Shown here: positions 7,534 through 16,574 of the stretch, piece after piece | Position numbering within the stretch: the stretch's first letter is position 1 | Layout of the letters: the number at the start of each line of letters is the position of its first letter | NCBI GenBank assembly: GCA_023229435.1 | Contig: JALNZF010000020.1 | Span: 1-58,079 of the forward strand | DNA: 58,079 nt | Direction: 5' to 3' | DNA from: Nitrospirota bacterium | GTDB lineage: Bacteria > Nitrospirota > UBA9217 | Translations under genes and position numbers: made by a program | Notes under the pieces: generated by a model | Database searches by the model: none | Told to the model about the DNA's origin: nothing | The model's input: only the letters and a program-made list of their open reading frames with translations

Positions 7534-8241
7534 TCACTGCTCCGACCGCTTCTCATCCATCTCCTTCTCCGCAACGCCCTTGCCCGTACTCTTCCTGATC
7601 TCCGTCAACCGTTTTTTCCGATCCTCCCGAGTGACGTACCAGTCCTCGATGAGCGTCTCGATCAGATCGATCAACAGCTCCGCCTCGCCGGGATCGACGT
7701 CGAGGATCTCCGCGCCTTCGCTCTCCATGTGGGCGCCGATCATCCCGCGCCTCTTAATGGACTCGATGGTCTCCCAGGTCAGGGGGTCCGCCGTGCCTTT
7801 GATCTGGCGGAACTCATCGCCCAGACTGGCGGGTTGCACCTGCCAATAGTCCCGTATCATCGATGAGAGACAGCGTCGTGACAGGGCCGCGGCGACCTTT
7901 GGGCTGAGCTCAAGAGTGAGACAGGCTTCCTGGTAGTCCTGGAGAATATGCTGGGGAATGGCAATCGGGAACGAGCGGGCGCGGGAGGGAGGGACAAGTG
8001 CCCATGACTTGATGTGCTTTCCCGTATAGGTGCGCTTTCCGCTGACCTCCAGATGGTGCAGCGAAGCGATCACGGAAAACTTCCTGCACTCGGGATTGGG
8101 GCAGACCACGAACTTGCTCACCAGCCGGCGCAAACCATCCGCGTTCGGCAGGGTGAGATCGGCAAAGGACACCCGCCGGTCTTCGTCGCTCACGGTCAGT
8201 TCCTTGTTGCAGTTTGGGCAGTACCAGAGATATTCGCTCAC
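7534..8241 (-). CDS. DUF4145-like protein with N-terminal zinc ribbon
   Basis: About 235 residues from a GTG start at 8241, which has GGGAGGG 4 bases upstream. The first part has a CxxC (C-P-N-C) and a later C-P-N-P-E-C, which could bind zinc. The middle P-x-x-I-x-x-D-Y-x-E-A segment followed by a helical bundle (S-P-K-V-A-A-A-L-S-R-R-C-L) is typical of DUF4145 domains. That domain is often fused to or found with restriction and other defence proteins, but its function is unknown. The C-terminus is a charged helix. Confidence 0.65.
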   Translation of the reverse strand: MSEYLWYCPNCNKELTVSDEDRRVSFADLTLPNADGLRRLVSKFVVCPNPECRKFSVIASLHHLEVSGKRTYTGKHIKSWALVPPSRARSFPIAIPQHILQDYQEACLTLELSPKVAAALSRRCLSSMIRDYWQVQPASLGDEFRQIKGTADPLTWETIESIKRRGMIGAHMESEGAEILDVDPGEAELLIDLIETLIEDWYVTREDRKKRLTEIRKSTGKGVAEKEMDEKRSEQ

Positions 8242-8477
8242 GTTTCCCTCCCTGAATCGGATATAATAACGTCGTAAAAAGGCCTGTCTCACACAAAGCC
8301 ACGAAGTCACAAAGAGAAAAGCCTTTCGTTGTTAATGGGATTTTCTTCGTGATGGAGCCTGTCCTCGATTGCTTTGATCGGGGATGCCTTCGTGTGAAAA
8401 ATGATTTTTACGAGATCATAAAGATTGAACCACACCCCGCCTTGTTCAGGCGGCGTTTCATACTACCTTGATTGCCA

Positions 8478-9560
8478 TCATTCCTCAAGCAGTCCCTGCA
8501 GCACGCTTTCATCCCACTCCTTCGTGATGACGACCTCGCCGATCTTCTTCGGCAGAACGAGTTTTACCTTCCCGCCTTCCGCCTTCTTATCGCCCTGCAT
8601 GATACCCATAAGCTCACGCGCTGCCGGCTTGCGACCCAGGGTTGAGAAGTCCGTCGGCAGACCGTAGGCTTTGATAAGCATCTCCACCCTCCCGGGCACC
8701 GAGGCGTCGCACAAACCGGTCCGGTTCGCGAGACGCGAGGCAATGACCATGCCGATGGCAACAGCATAACCATGACGCATGGTGTAGTTTTCAGCGGTCT
8801 CGACGGCGTGGCCGACCGTATGGCCGTAATTCAGGATCGCGCGGAGACCGCCCTCCCGCTCGTCCCTGCTCACCACCTCGGCCTTTATCTCGCAGGAGCG
8901 CCGAATGACGTGCTCAAGCGCATCGGGATCGAGCGCGAGGATCTTTTCCCGGTTCTTGTCGAGGTATTCGAAGAACGCCGCGTCACTGATCACTCCGTAC
9001 TTGATCACCTCCGCCATGCCCGAGAGGAACTCTTCTTTCGGCAGGGACGCGAGTACGCTCAGGTCCATCAAGACCTTCTTCGGCTGATGGAACGCGCCGA
9101 TCATGTTCTTGCCCAGGGGATGGTTCACGCCGGTCTTGCCGCCGACGCTGCTGTCCACCATCGCGAGCAGCGTGGTCGGCACCTGGGCAAAAGGTATGCC
9201 GCGCATGAACGTGGCGGCGGCGAAACCCGTGAGGTCTCCGATCACTCCTCCGCCCAGCGCCACGAGCGCGCACGTGCGGTCGAAAAAGTTGGTCAGAAGC
9301 GCGGTATAGACCGCATTGGCCCAGTCAAGGTTCTTGAACTGCTCTCCATCGGGGACCTCGATGGACATGACCATGAACCCCGCTCCCTTGAGACTGTCCA
9401 CCACGCGTTGGCCATACAGTTTTTTGACCGTCGGGTTCGTAATGAGGGCCATCTTCCGGCCGAAACCGAGGCCCGTCAGACGCTCGCCGGTCTTCTCCAG
9501 GTTCGCGCCGATCTCGATGTCGTAGCTCCGGTCGCCAAGTCCGACGTTAACAGTATGCAT
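8478..9560 (-). CDS. aroB: 3-dehydroquinate synthase
   Basis: Converts DAHP to 3-dehydroquinate, the second step of the shikimate pathway, using NAD and a divalent metal. The 360-residue protein carries the family blocks P-D-G-E-Q-F-K, G-G-G-V-I-G-D-L-T-G-F-A-A, Q-V-P-T-T-L-L-A-M-V-D-S-S-V-G-G-K and the metal-binding N-Y-G-H-T-V-G-H-A segment. The start at 9560 (MHTVNVG) has AGAGAG upstream and overlaps the end of aroK by 14 bases, showing translational coupling in an aroC-aroK-aroB operon. Confidence 0.95.
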   Translation of the reverse strand: MHTVNVGLGDRSYDIEIGANLEKTGERLTGLGFGRKMALITNPTVKKLYGQRVVDSLKGAGFMVMSIEVPDGEQFKNLDWANAVYTALLTNFFDRTCALVALGGGVIGDLTGFAAATFMRGIPFAQVPTTLLAMVDSSVGGKTGVNHPLGKNMIGAFHQPKKVLMDLSVLASLPKEEFLSGMAEVIKYGVISDAAFFEYLDKNREKILALDPDALEHVIRRSCEIKAEVVSRDEREGGLRAILNYGHTVGHAVETAENYTMRHGYAVAIGMVIASRLANRTGLCDASVPGRVEMLIKAYGLPTDFSTLGRKPAARELMGIMQGDKKAEGGKVKLVLPKKIGEVVITKEWDESVLQGLLEE

Positions 9561-10062
9561 ATCTGATTCTCTCTTTGATCGCTTTAATGACGTCGTCCAC
9601 GGACTTATCCGATGTGTCGATGCACACATCGGCCTGGGCATAGAACTTTGCGCGGCTGTCGAGCAGTTCTTTGATCTTCGCCTTTGGTTCCGGGGTCTGG
9701 AGCAGAGGCCGGTGGGTCTCGTGCTTGATGCGCTCGTAGATCACTTCAGGGCTTGCGGTGAGGCAGACCACGCACCCTCCCTTTTTGAAGGCCTCACGGT
9801 TCGCATCCTGGATCACCGCGCCGCCGCCGGTGGAGATCACCTGGCCTTCGCCCATCATGACCTGCTGAATGACCGCCGCCTCGACCTCGCGGAAGTAAGG
9901 TTCGCCGAATTTTGAAAAAAGGGAGGTGACACTCAGGTTCTGGTCTGTTTCGATGAGCTTGTCAATGTCCACAAAGGTGTAACCCAGGTCCTTTGCGAGC
10001 TGCGCGCCCACGCTCGTCTTGCCCACGCCCATGAATCCTGTAAGAATGATGTTTTTGAACAT
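9547..10062 (-). CDS. aroK: shikimate kinase
   Basis: Phosphorylates shikimate at the 3-hydroxyl with ATP. The 171-residue protein starts MFKNIILTG and has a P-loop G-F-M-G-V-G-K-T-S, the D-I-D-K-L-I-E-T-D Walker-B-like segment, F-R-E-V-E and the S-T-G-G-G-A substrate loop, all standard. TAAGG lies 8 bases before the ATG at 10062. It sits between aroC and aroB, overlapping aroB. Confidence 0.95.
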   Translation of the reverse strand: MFKNIILTGFMGVGKTSVGAQLAKDLGYTFVDIDKLIETDQNLSVTSLFSKFGEPYFREVEAAVIQQVMMGEGQVISTGGGAVIQDANREAFKKGGCVVCLTASPEVIYERIKHETHRPLLQTPEPKAKIKELLDSRAKFYAQADVCIDTSDKSVDDVIKAIKERIRYAYC

Positions 10063-10072
10063 GATGAATGCC

Positions 10073-10175
10073 TTACCACAAAGACGCGAAGGCACGAAGA
10101 AAAGCTACGCATTGTCAGATGATCTTCTGTCTTCTCTCGTCCCTCGTCCGTCGTCCCACGTCTCTCGTCTGACCT
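10073..10175. repeat. CCACAAAGACGCGAAGGCACGAAG and CTCGTCCCTCGTCCGTCGTCC repeats
   Basis: Between aroC and aroK lies one copy of the ACCACAAAGACACGAAG family (about 10074-10100) and one of the CGTCCCTCGTCC family (about 10135-10172). These are non-coding spacer repeats inside an operon. Confidence 0.5.
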
Positions 10176-11366
10176 TTACTTCTTCCCCTGCTCTTCTTCC
10201 ATTTCCATCCGCGCCTTCAAATGCCTGCCATACCCGAGGAAGTTGCGCTTCATCTCGTCGATGTTGTCGCCGCCGAACTTTTCGATCAGAGCGGATGCGA
10301 TCTCGAACGCCACCACGGCCTCTGCCACCACGCCTGCCGCCGGCACCGCGCACGTGTCGGACCGCTCGACGCTCGCCTTGTAGGGCTTCTTGCTCACCAT
10401 GTCCACGGAGCGGAGCGGTTTATGCAGCGTGGGGATGGGCTTCATGGCGGCACGAAGCGTAATGGTCTCGCCATTGCTGATCCCGCCCTCAATGCCGCCT
10501 GCCATATTCGTCTTGCGATAGAAACCTTCCTTTTTGCTCCAGGAGATCTCGTCATGCACCTGGGAACCGGGCATGTTCGCGGCGCCGAATCCCGCGCCAA
10601 CCTCCACCCCCTTGATGGCCTGGATGCTCATGAGCGCGGCGGCAAGCTTGCCATCGAGCTTCCGGTCCCAGTGCACGTGGCTGCCAAGCCCTATCGGAAC
10701 ACCGGCGATGACCACTTCGAACACGCCGCCGAGAGAATCCCCCGCCGCTCGCGCTTCGTCGATCTTGCGCATCATCCGCTTCTCCGCTTCATGATCGACA
10801 CAGCGCAGTTCCGAGGCCTCGGCCTTCTTTTTTATCTCATGAACCGATGACTTCGGTACCTTGGCGTATACATTCCCGATGGAGAGCACATGACTCACTA
10901 CCTCGATGTCGAACTCTTCAAGCAGCCGCTTTGCCACGGCGCCGACCGCAACACGCATGGCCGTCTCACGTGCGCTCGAGCGCTCAAGGATGCACCGGAT
11001 GTCCATGCTTCCGTACTTCAATGCGCCTGCCAGGTCCGCGTGGCCGGGACGGGGACGCGTGACCGGTTCCGCCGAGTTCAGGAACATGGGGTCCGGAGAC
11101 ATCTTGTCACGCCAGTTTTCCCAGTCCTTGTTGCGAACGATGAGCCCGATCGGACTGCCGATCGTCCTGCCCCAGCGGACGCCCGTATAGATCTTGACCG
11201 TGTCCTTCTCGATCTTCATGCGGCCGCCGCGTCCATACCCGGCCTGCCTCCTGGCAAGGTCGCGGTCTATATCCGTCACCCGGATCAAAAGCCCCGAGGG
11301 CATACCCTCGATGACCCCCATGAGAAGCTCACCGTGCGACTCACCAGCAGTTAAAAATCGTAACAT
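10176..11366 (-). CDS. aroC: chorismate synthase
   Basis: Makes chorismate from EPSP using reduced FMN, the last step of the shared aromatic pathway. The 396 residues begin MLRFLTAGESHG, the FMN-binding signature. R-P-G-H-A-D, R-S-S-A-R-E-T and the later G-G-I-E-G-G-I-S-N-G and M-K-P-I-P-T motifs are intact. GGGGAGG precedes the ATG. It is the first gene of aroC-aroK-aroB. The 280 bases upstream hold no gene. Confidence 0.96.
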   Translation of the reverse strand: MLRFLTAGESHGELLMGVIEGMPSGLLIRVTDIDRDLARRQAGYGRGGRMKIEKDTVKIYTGVRWGRTIGSPIGLIVRNKDWENWRDKMSPDPMFLNSAEPVTRPRPGHADLAGALKYGSMDIRCILERSSARETAMRVAVGAVAKRLLEEFDIEVVSHVLSIGNVYAKVPKSSVHEIKKKAEASELRCVDHEAEKRMMRKIDEARAAGDSLGGVFEVVIAGVPIGLGSHVHWDRKLDGKLAAALMSIQAIKGVEVGAGFGAANMPGSQVHDEISWSKKEGFYRKTNMAGGIEGGISNGETITLRAAMKPIPTLHKPLRSVDMVSKKPYKASVERSDTCAVPAAGVVAEAVVAFEIASALIEKFGGDNIDEMKRNFLGYGRHLKARMEMEEEQGKK

Positions 11367-11646
11367 TCTCTATTCCTCCCCTTGTAAAAGAGCTCCTGCC
11401 CATGATCTTGCGAGCGATTTTAAAGAAGAAAATACCCTAAAATCGCGCTCATCATAGCAAATTTGAAGTAGAAGTGCAATTAAAAGTATGGTACTATTTG
11501 GTGTATTTTACAGGTATTACACTGTTTTTGAGGGGAAAAACCTCCGCGGTATGAGACTTTTGTATCCAAAACAAAATGTTATAGGAGCTGACGGTGAAAT
11601 TCAACATAGGTCGTTCAACGGTAATATGCCTTATTAAAGGAGCCCT

Positions 11647-12378
11647 ATGATCGCCCTGCTCTGTTCCGTCCAGGCTGAAGCCGATATCCTCATCGCATCA
11701 ACGATCGTGATAAAGAGAACGACGCTCGGCTCCAAACAGCTGATCGAGGGAACCATCGGCGCAGAGCGGATCATCCTGTGCATCAGCGGCATGGGCAAGG
11801 TCAATGCCGCCCATACGGCAACGCTTATGCTCGCACGGTTCGATCCCGAGGCCCTCGTCGTCTTCGGCATCGGCGGCGCCTACCCCTCGTCGGGCGCCCG
11901 GATCGGCGATCTCGCGATCGCAAAGGAAGAGATCGCCGGCGACGAAGGCGTCCTGACCCGGGACGGCTTCAAGGACACCGCATACATCGGCATCCCCCTT
12001 CTCAAGACAGCCACGTCACGGTTTTTTTCGACCTACCCCGCATCAGAGCCGCTGGTGCATCGCTCTTTGCAGTCGCTCGGTGTTCATCGGAACTCCAGCC
12101 AGGGCAAGATACACGTCGGGAGCTTCATCACCCTGTCAACCTGCACCGGCACCACGACGCGCGCGCGGGAGCTGGAAGAACGATACCACGGGCTCTGCGA
12201 GAACATGGAGGGGGCCGCGGTCGCGCACGTGGCGGAACTGCATGGCGTCCCCTGGCTCGAGGTCCGCGGCATCTCGAACATCGTGGAGGACCGCGATCTG
12301 AAGAAGTGGGACATCCCGAAGGCGGCCGGGGCAGTACAGCAGGCGGTTCAATGTATCGTGGAGGGCTGGGGAGGATGA
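11647..12378 (+). CDS. mqnB: futalosine hydrolase
   Basis: Cleaves futalosine to dehypoxanthine futalosine and hypoxanthine in the futalosine route to menaquinone. The 243-residue protein belongs to the nucleoside phosphorylase/MTAN fold (V-F-G-I-G-G-A-Y core, E-N-M-E-G-A-A-V-A-H-V nucleoside-binding block, R-G-I-S-N-I-V-E-D-R near the end). AAAGGAG lies just before the ATG. The next gene on the same strand is mqnD, which fixes this as mqnB rather than a generic MTA/SAH nucleosidase. Confidence 0.92.
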   Translation: MIALLCSVQAEADILIASTIVIKRTTLGSKQLIEGTIGAERIILCISGMGKVNAAHTATLMLARFDPEALVVFGIGGAYPSSGARIGDLAIAKEEIAGDEGVLTRDGFKDTAYIGIPLLKTATSRFFSTYPASEPLVHRSLQSLGVHRNSSQGKIHVGSFITLSTCTGTTTRARELEERYHGLCENMEGAAVAHVAELHGVPWLEVRGISNIVEDRDLKKWDIPKAAGAVQQAVQCIVEGWGG

Positions 12379-12466
12379 AGCGAATTCGGATTGCGGAATG
12401 CGGATTGCGGATTGAAAAGTCGAAACACCGCCCCGATGAAGACCACGCTCTTTTTCAGGAAGTATT
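12379..12466. repeat. ATTGCGGAATGCGGATTGCGG tract
   Basis: Tandem GCGGATTGCGGAATGC-type bases fill most of the gap between mqnB and mqnD. There is no coding signal. Similar simple ATGCAAAATGC tracts lie at 15740-15785 and 48490-48560. Confidence 0.4.
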
Positions 12467-13306
12467 ATGAAAAAGCAACTCACCATTGGTTATTCGCCGT
12501 GCCCGAACGATACCTTCATTTTCTACGCGCTCGTTCACGGCAAGGTCCATGTCCCGGGCATTGAATTCCGCGAACAGCTCGCGGATGTCGAAACGCTGAA
12601 CAGGATGGCGCTTGCGAGCAGTCTCGACATCACCAAGATATCGTTCCACGCCCTCGGGCATCTGCGTGAACAGTACGCCCTGCTCCGTTCCGGCAGCGCG
12701 CTCGGCCGCGGCTGCGGTCCGCTCCTCGTGGCGAAACCGGGAACCAGGATCGAGGATATTAACCAGGGTACGATCGCCATCCCCGGCAAACTGACCACTG
12801 CCTCTCTTCTCCTCCGGCTCTACGATCCTTCGATCACGAAGATCATCGTCATGCCCTTTGACCGTATCATGGATGCGGTCTCGAACGGTGATGTGACAGC
12901 AGGGCTCATCATCCACGAAAGCCGCTTCACCTATCCGCGGTACAAGCTCGAGAAACTGCTTGACCTCGGTGAGTGGTGGGAACAACACTCCGGTCTCCCC
13001 ATCCCGCTCGGCGGCATACTCGGCAAGAGATCGCTCGGCCGCGACGTCCTGCTTTCCGTTGAGACCGGTATCTGCGGGAGTCTGCGCTACGCCAATGCGC
13101 ACCCGGACGAGGTCCTCCACTATTGCAAACAGTACAGCCAGGAGATGGACGAGACGGTGATGAAGAGCCATATTGATCTGTATGTGAACGACTTCTCGCT
13201 CGACCTGGGACAGGAAGGTCTTGCCGCGGTGCGCAGGCTCTTTGACGAGGCGGAGGCAAGCGGGATATTTCCCCGATCCGACAAGCCAATACTGGCTGAA
13301 GAATAA
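12467..13306 (+). CDS. mqnD: 1,4-dihydroxy-6-naphthoate synthase
   Basis: Converts cyclic dehypoxanthine futalosine to 1,4-dihydroxy-6-naphthoate. The 279-residue protein has the periplasmic-binding-protein-like fold of MqnD. It shows the N-terminal G-Y-S-P-C-P-N-D-T-F-I-F signature, L-N-R-M-A, K-I-S-F-H-A and the I-P-L-G-G-I-L-G-K block. Together with mqnB it shows that menaquinone is made by the futalosine, not the Men, pathway. AGGAAG precedes the start. Confidence 0.94.
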   Translation: MKKQLTIGYSPCPNDTFIFYALVHGKVHVPGIEFREQLADVETLNRMALASSLDITKISFHALGHLREQYALLRSGSALGRGCGPLLVAKPGTRIEDINQGTIAIPGKLTTASLLLRLYDPSITKIIVMPFDRIMDAVSNGDVTAGLIIHESRFTYPRYKLEKLLDLGEWWEQHSGLPIPLGGILGKRSLGRDVLLSVETGICGSLRYANAHPDEVLHYCKQYSQEMDETVMKSHIDLYVNDFSLDLGQEGLAAVRRLFDEAEASGIFPRSDKPILAEE

Positions 13307-13335
13307 TTTCCTCACTGTTCACCGGAAAACTCTTA

Positions 13336-13344
13336 TGGTATAAT
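13336..13344 (+). promoter_or_regulatory. extended -10 promoter for lemA
   Basis: TGGTATAAT (13336-13344) is a consensus extended -10 element (TGn-TATAAT). The -35 region is weak. The predicted start is about 50 bases upstream of the lemA ATG. Confidence 0.55.
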
Positions 13345-13403
13345 CACCACTACGCTACGACTGACCTATACCATTCCTTTTAATTTTCCTTTCAGGAGGC
13401 CCT

Positions 13404-13967
13404 ATGTTCGCATGGATTGTTCTCGCAGTGCTCGGATTGGTTCTGATCTGGCTTGTTTTGATCTACAACGGTCTCGTATCGGTCCGGAACGACGTACAGA
13501 ACGCATGGAAACAGATCGATGTGCAGCTCAAACGCCGGCATGATCTGATCCCGAACCTCGTCTCTACCGTGAAGGGGGTAATGGAGTTCGAGCAGGACAC
13601 CCTCGAGAAGGTGATCTCGGCCAGGACAAAGGCCGTGTCCGCCGGCACCCCTGCCTCCAAAGCCGCGTCCGAGAACATGCTCACCGAGGCACTGGGCAAA
13701 CTCTTCGCCGTGATGGAAAACTATCCTGCGCTCAAGAGCAACCAGAACGTCATGCAGCTCCAGGAAGAGCTCACGTCAACAGAGAACCGGATCTCCTTTG
13801 CCCGTCAGCTTTACAACGATCTGGTTGCGAACTATCGCACGAAGATCCAGGTATTTCCTAACAATTTCGTATCCTCGATGTTCAATTTCCAGTCAGAGGA
13901 ATATTTCGGGGCTGAAGAGACAGACCGCGCGGTGCCGGGAGTGAACCTGAGCCTGAGAGGAAAATAA
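13404..13967 (+). CDS. lemA: LemA family protein
   Basis: A 187-residue LemA protein. An N-terminal membrane helix (I-V-L-A-V-L-G-L-V-L-I-W-L-V-L-I-Y-N) is followed by the family block V-R-N-D-V-Q-N-A-W-K-Q-I-D-V-Q-L-K-R-R-H-D, then a helical domain ending R-Q-L-Y-N-D-L-V-A-N-Y-R-T-K-I-Q-V-F-P. Function is not well defined; lemA genes are commonly followed by htpX-type M48 proteases, as here. AGGAGG lies before the ATG. Confidence 0.92.
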   Translation: MFAWIVLAVLGLVLIWLVLIYNGLVSVRNDVQNAWKQIDVQLKRRHDLIPNLVSTVKGVMEFEQDTLEKVISARTKAVSAGTPASKAASENMLTEALGKLFAVMENYPALKSNQNVMQLQEELTSTENRISFARQLYNDLVANYRTKIQVFPNNFVSSMFNFQSEEYFGAEETDRAVPGVNLSLRGK

Positions 13968-13974
13968 GAGGGGC

Positions 13975-14115
13975 TGAGGGACGATGGACGCCCGCCATTC
14001 GACTGGCTCATGGTGGTGAGCAAAGTCGAACCACTTCGCTTGGACGATGGACGAAACGGCTTACGTCCTTCATCTCTCGTCCATCGTCCGTCGTCTGTCG
14101 TCACTCGTCCTGCTG
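13975..14115. repeat. inverted GGACGATGGACG / CGTCCATCGTCC repeat
   Basis: GGGACGATGGACG (13978-13990) and GACGATGGACGAAACGG (about 14043-14059) face CTCGTCCATCGTCCGTCGTC. Between them is a hairpin with ATTCGACTGGCTCATGGTGGTGAGC...AAGTCGAACC. Sister copies are at 16575-16672 and 27755-27842. Confidence 0.6.
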
Positions 14116-14128
14116 TTTTTAATGTACC

Positions 14129-15739
14129 ATGCCCCTTACCTTCATCGACATAGAGAAACAAAAGAGCTGGCGCATCTGGCTGTTCTTTCTGGTCCTCATG
14201 CTCCTCTATCTTGTCCTGAGCGCCCTTTTTGCGGCAACGTTCCTCCATGTCACCTGGCATGCCGCGCCGCGCTTTTGGGTATTCGCCGGAGTAACTGCCC
14301 TGCTCGTGGCAGGGATACATTTCTGGTTCTCGGCCTACGACACGGCCGGTACCGTGGTCCGCAGTCTTGACGCTCAGCCGCCGGACCCTCAGGACGATAT
14401 CCATAAGATGCTCATGAACGTCATGCAAGAGATCCGCGTCGTGACGGGAAACAAGCGGCCGATGCAGTGCGTGGTCATCCCTTCCCTCTCCATGAACGCT
14501 CTGGCAGTGGCCGACCTCAAGGGCGAGGCCGTCATCGGGATCACCGAAGGGCTGCTCTCGCGCCTCACCCGGCCGCAGCTCGAGGCCGTGATCGCCCACG
14601 AGGCCCATCACATCCTCTCGGGCGATTGCCTCGAAACCACCGTTGCGGCGAGTCTCTTCGGATCCTACTCCTCGGCCATGGAGAAATTAACCGATACATC
14701 CAGAGGCCGGACGTTCGCATCTCCCGCTTTCCTTCTTGCCTGGATTCTGCTCCAGTTGAGCTACCTGCTGAATATGTTCATATCCCGTGAGCGGGAATAC
14801 CGCGCAGATGCCGCGTCCGTGCGCATGACCAGAAACCCTATCGCGCTTGCTGAAACGCTTCACTTCCTGTCAAGAAGCTGGCGCGGGGCCGGATTCATCG
14901 GCAGCGGTTTCGAGATGCTCTGCATCGTGAACCCACAAGCGACTGCGCTGGACGAGGCAGAAGGTTTCTGGGCAGACCTCTTCTCGACCCATCCACCGCT
15001 CAGAAAAAGGATGGATATCCTGCTCACCATGGCGCGGGTGAGCATCGCCGAGCTGGATGCGAAGACCGCGAAGGCCGTCACGACGAATGCGCAAGCACCC
15101 TCTGCCCCGCTGTATTATGCAATGAGCCCCCGGCAGCAGTGGCAAGGACCGTTCACGTTGATTGAACTTGCCGCACTCCCGTGGCTTTCACCCCTCACCT
15201 GGATCACGAACGGCAAAGATCAGCCCGTCGAGCGGGCTTCAAAGGAGCCCGGTATCAGCGATATCTTCCTGTCGCGGCTTTCCGGGCAGGAGAGCCCCCT
15301 TTCGAACTACTCGTGCCCGACCTGCCGTCAACCGCTGGTAACGGAGCCATACGAAGGCACCCGTCTCTATCAGTGCCGCTTCTGTGCCGGCGTCCTGGTG
15401 GATACGGTCAATATCCCGCGGATCATTGCGCGGACCGGAAGGGAGCGTTCCTGTTCTGAGCGGATCAACTCGCTCGCGAAAACGGTTGCGACCGGGAACC
15501 AGCTCCGGCAGCCCTATCGGAGATCCGGTGACGGCTGCAGGTCCGCGATCCCGCTGCTTGCCTGTCCCAAGTGCGGCAATCCGATGTCCCGGAGATTTTA
15601 CAGCCAGGCTCACCTGATCGAGGTCGACCGTTGCAGTTTCTGCGGCATCACGTGGTTTGATCAGGACGAGCTTGAGATGCTGCAGTGCCTGATCGAGAAC
15701 CGGATCGTGCCCGACATCAAGAGCTCTGATCATGTTTAA
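14129..15739 (+). CDS. M48-family membrane metalloprotease with two C-terminal zinc ribbons
   Basis: A 536-residue HtpX-like protein. Two N-terminal membrane helices (about 18-45 and 50-70) are followed by the M48 domain with zinc motif H-E-A-H-H and downstream glutamate in R-E-R-E-Y-R-A-D. A further hydrophobic pair lies between them. Residues about 325-375 resemble a GYF-like segment (Y-Y-A-M-S-P...W-Q-G-P-F-T). Two CxxC...CxxC ribbons follow (C-P-T-C/C-R-F-C and C-P-K-C/C-S-F-C), similar to zf-TFIIB. M48 proteases clip misfolded membrane proteins; the ribbons may present or sense substrates (inference). It pairs with lemA upstream. The extra C-terminal part is unusual for HtpX, which is normally about 290 residues. 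No Shine-Dalgarno seen. Confidence 0.85.
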   Translation: MPLTFIDIEKQKSWRIWLFFLVLMLLYLVLSALFAATFLHVTWHAAPRFWVFAGVTALLVAGIHFWFSAYDTAGTVVRSLDAQPPDPQDDIHKMLMNVMQEIRVVTGNKRPMQCVVIPSLSMNALAVADLKGEAVIGITEGLLSRLTRPQLEAVIAHEAHHILSGDCLETTVAASLFGSYSSAMEKLTDTSRGRTFASPAFLLAWILLQLSYLLNMFISREREYRADAASVRMTRNPIALAETLHFLSRSWRGAGFIGSGFEMLCIVNPQATALDEAEGFWADLFSTHPPLRKRMDILLTMARVSIAELDAKTAKAVTTNAQAPSAPLYYAMSPRQQWQGPFTLIELAALPWLSPLTWITNGKDQPVERASKEPGISDIFLSRLSGQESPLSNYSCPTCRQPLVTEPYEGTRLYQCRFCAGVLVDTVNIPRIIARTGRERSCSERINSLAKTVATGNQLRQPYRRSGDGCRSAIPLLACPKCGNPMSRRFYSQAHLIEVDRCSFCGITWFDQDELEMLQCLIENRIVPDIKSSDHV

Positions 15740-15790
15740 TAAAGTCAAAATGCAGAATGCAAAATGCAAAAGTCAAAATCAAGGGTGATA
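15740..15790. repeat. AATGCAAAATGCAAAAGTC simple tract
   Basis: A low-complexity AATGC/AAAGTC tract between genes, of the same flavour as 48490-48560 and 46060-46130. Confidence 0.35.
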
Positions 15791-15899
15791 AATAACATAA
15801 ACACAGGAACATCCTTTTCTCCATTTCTCCTGAAGGGTTGTAAGGTTCTGAGCAGTTACAATTTTGCAGTTTACATGAATAGCGACCGGAGGCTGTGCT

Positions 15900-16574
15900 A
15901 TGATCACCATCAAGCTGTTCGCCCTACTGAAGGACAAGGCAGGACGTGATGAACTGCATATCAACTCGCGTGCATGCACGGTAACGGAACTGCTCAAAGA
16001 AGTATCGGATGAATATCCGGCCTTGTCCGGGCTCATCTCCCGCGGCAGGATCCTGACCTCGGTGAACCAGGAATTTGTCAAGGGTGAAGCTCCGGTCAGG
16101 GACGGGGATGAAGTGGCGCTTATGCCGCCGTTCTCCGGTGGAAGCGGGGCGCAGGGTCGTATCTGCATCCAAAAAGGACCCTTCTCTCTGGATAAAGAGA
16201 TCGAGCAGCTGAAGCAGGCCTCGCCATCCATCGGCGCGATCGTTACCTTCCTCGGGACAACGCGCGATATCTCGGGGGGGAAGCAGGTGGCCACGCTCGA
16301 GTTCGAACACTATCCCGGCATGGCGGAGAAGAAACTCGGTGAGATCAGAGCGCGGGCGATAAGAGAATACGGAGTGATCGAGGTGACGATCATTCACCGT
16401 ACCGGCGTGTTGCCGATCGGAGAGAACATCGTGCTGATCGCAGTGGCCGCAGGGCACCGCGACGAGGCGTTCAAGGCCTGCCGTTTCTGCATCGATGAAT
16501 TAAAGAGGATCACGCCGATCTGGAAAAAGGAAACAACACCCGAAGGGGACGTGTGGGTGGAGGAACATCCGTAG
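15900..16574 (+). CDS. fused MoaD-MoaE molybdopterin synthase
   Basis: A 224-residue single-chain molybdopterin synthase, which puts two sulfurs into precursor Z (cPMP). Residues 1-81 are the ubiquitin-like small subunit, ending P-P-F-S-G80-G81. Residues about 86-224 are the large subunit MoaE, with I-V-T-F-L-G-T-T-R-D, the H-R-T-G-V-L-P-I-G-E block and the conserved lysines of I-W-K-K-E. In separate systems the MoaD Gly-Gly must be C-terminal to carry thiocarboxylate. Here it is internal, so cleavage after Gly81 is expected, as reported for mycobacterial MoaX. GGAGG precedes the ATG. No other moa gene is nearby. Confidence 0.9.
   Translation: MITIKLFALLKDKAGRDELHINSRACTVTELLKEVSDEYPALSGLISRGRILTSVNQEFVKGEAPVRDGDEVALMPPFSGGSGAQGRICIQKGPFSLDKEIEQLKQASPSIGAIVTFLGTTRDISGGKQVATLEFEHYPGMAEKKLGEIRARAIREYGVIEVTIIHRTGVLPIGENIVLIAVAAGHRDEAFKACRFCIDELKRITPIWKKETTPEGDVWVEEHP

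Noticed and set aside
12455..13315. 286-residue minus-strand frame opposite mqnD
   Set aside because: Antisense shadow of a well-defined gene in GC-rich DNA.
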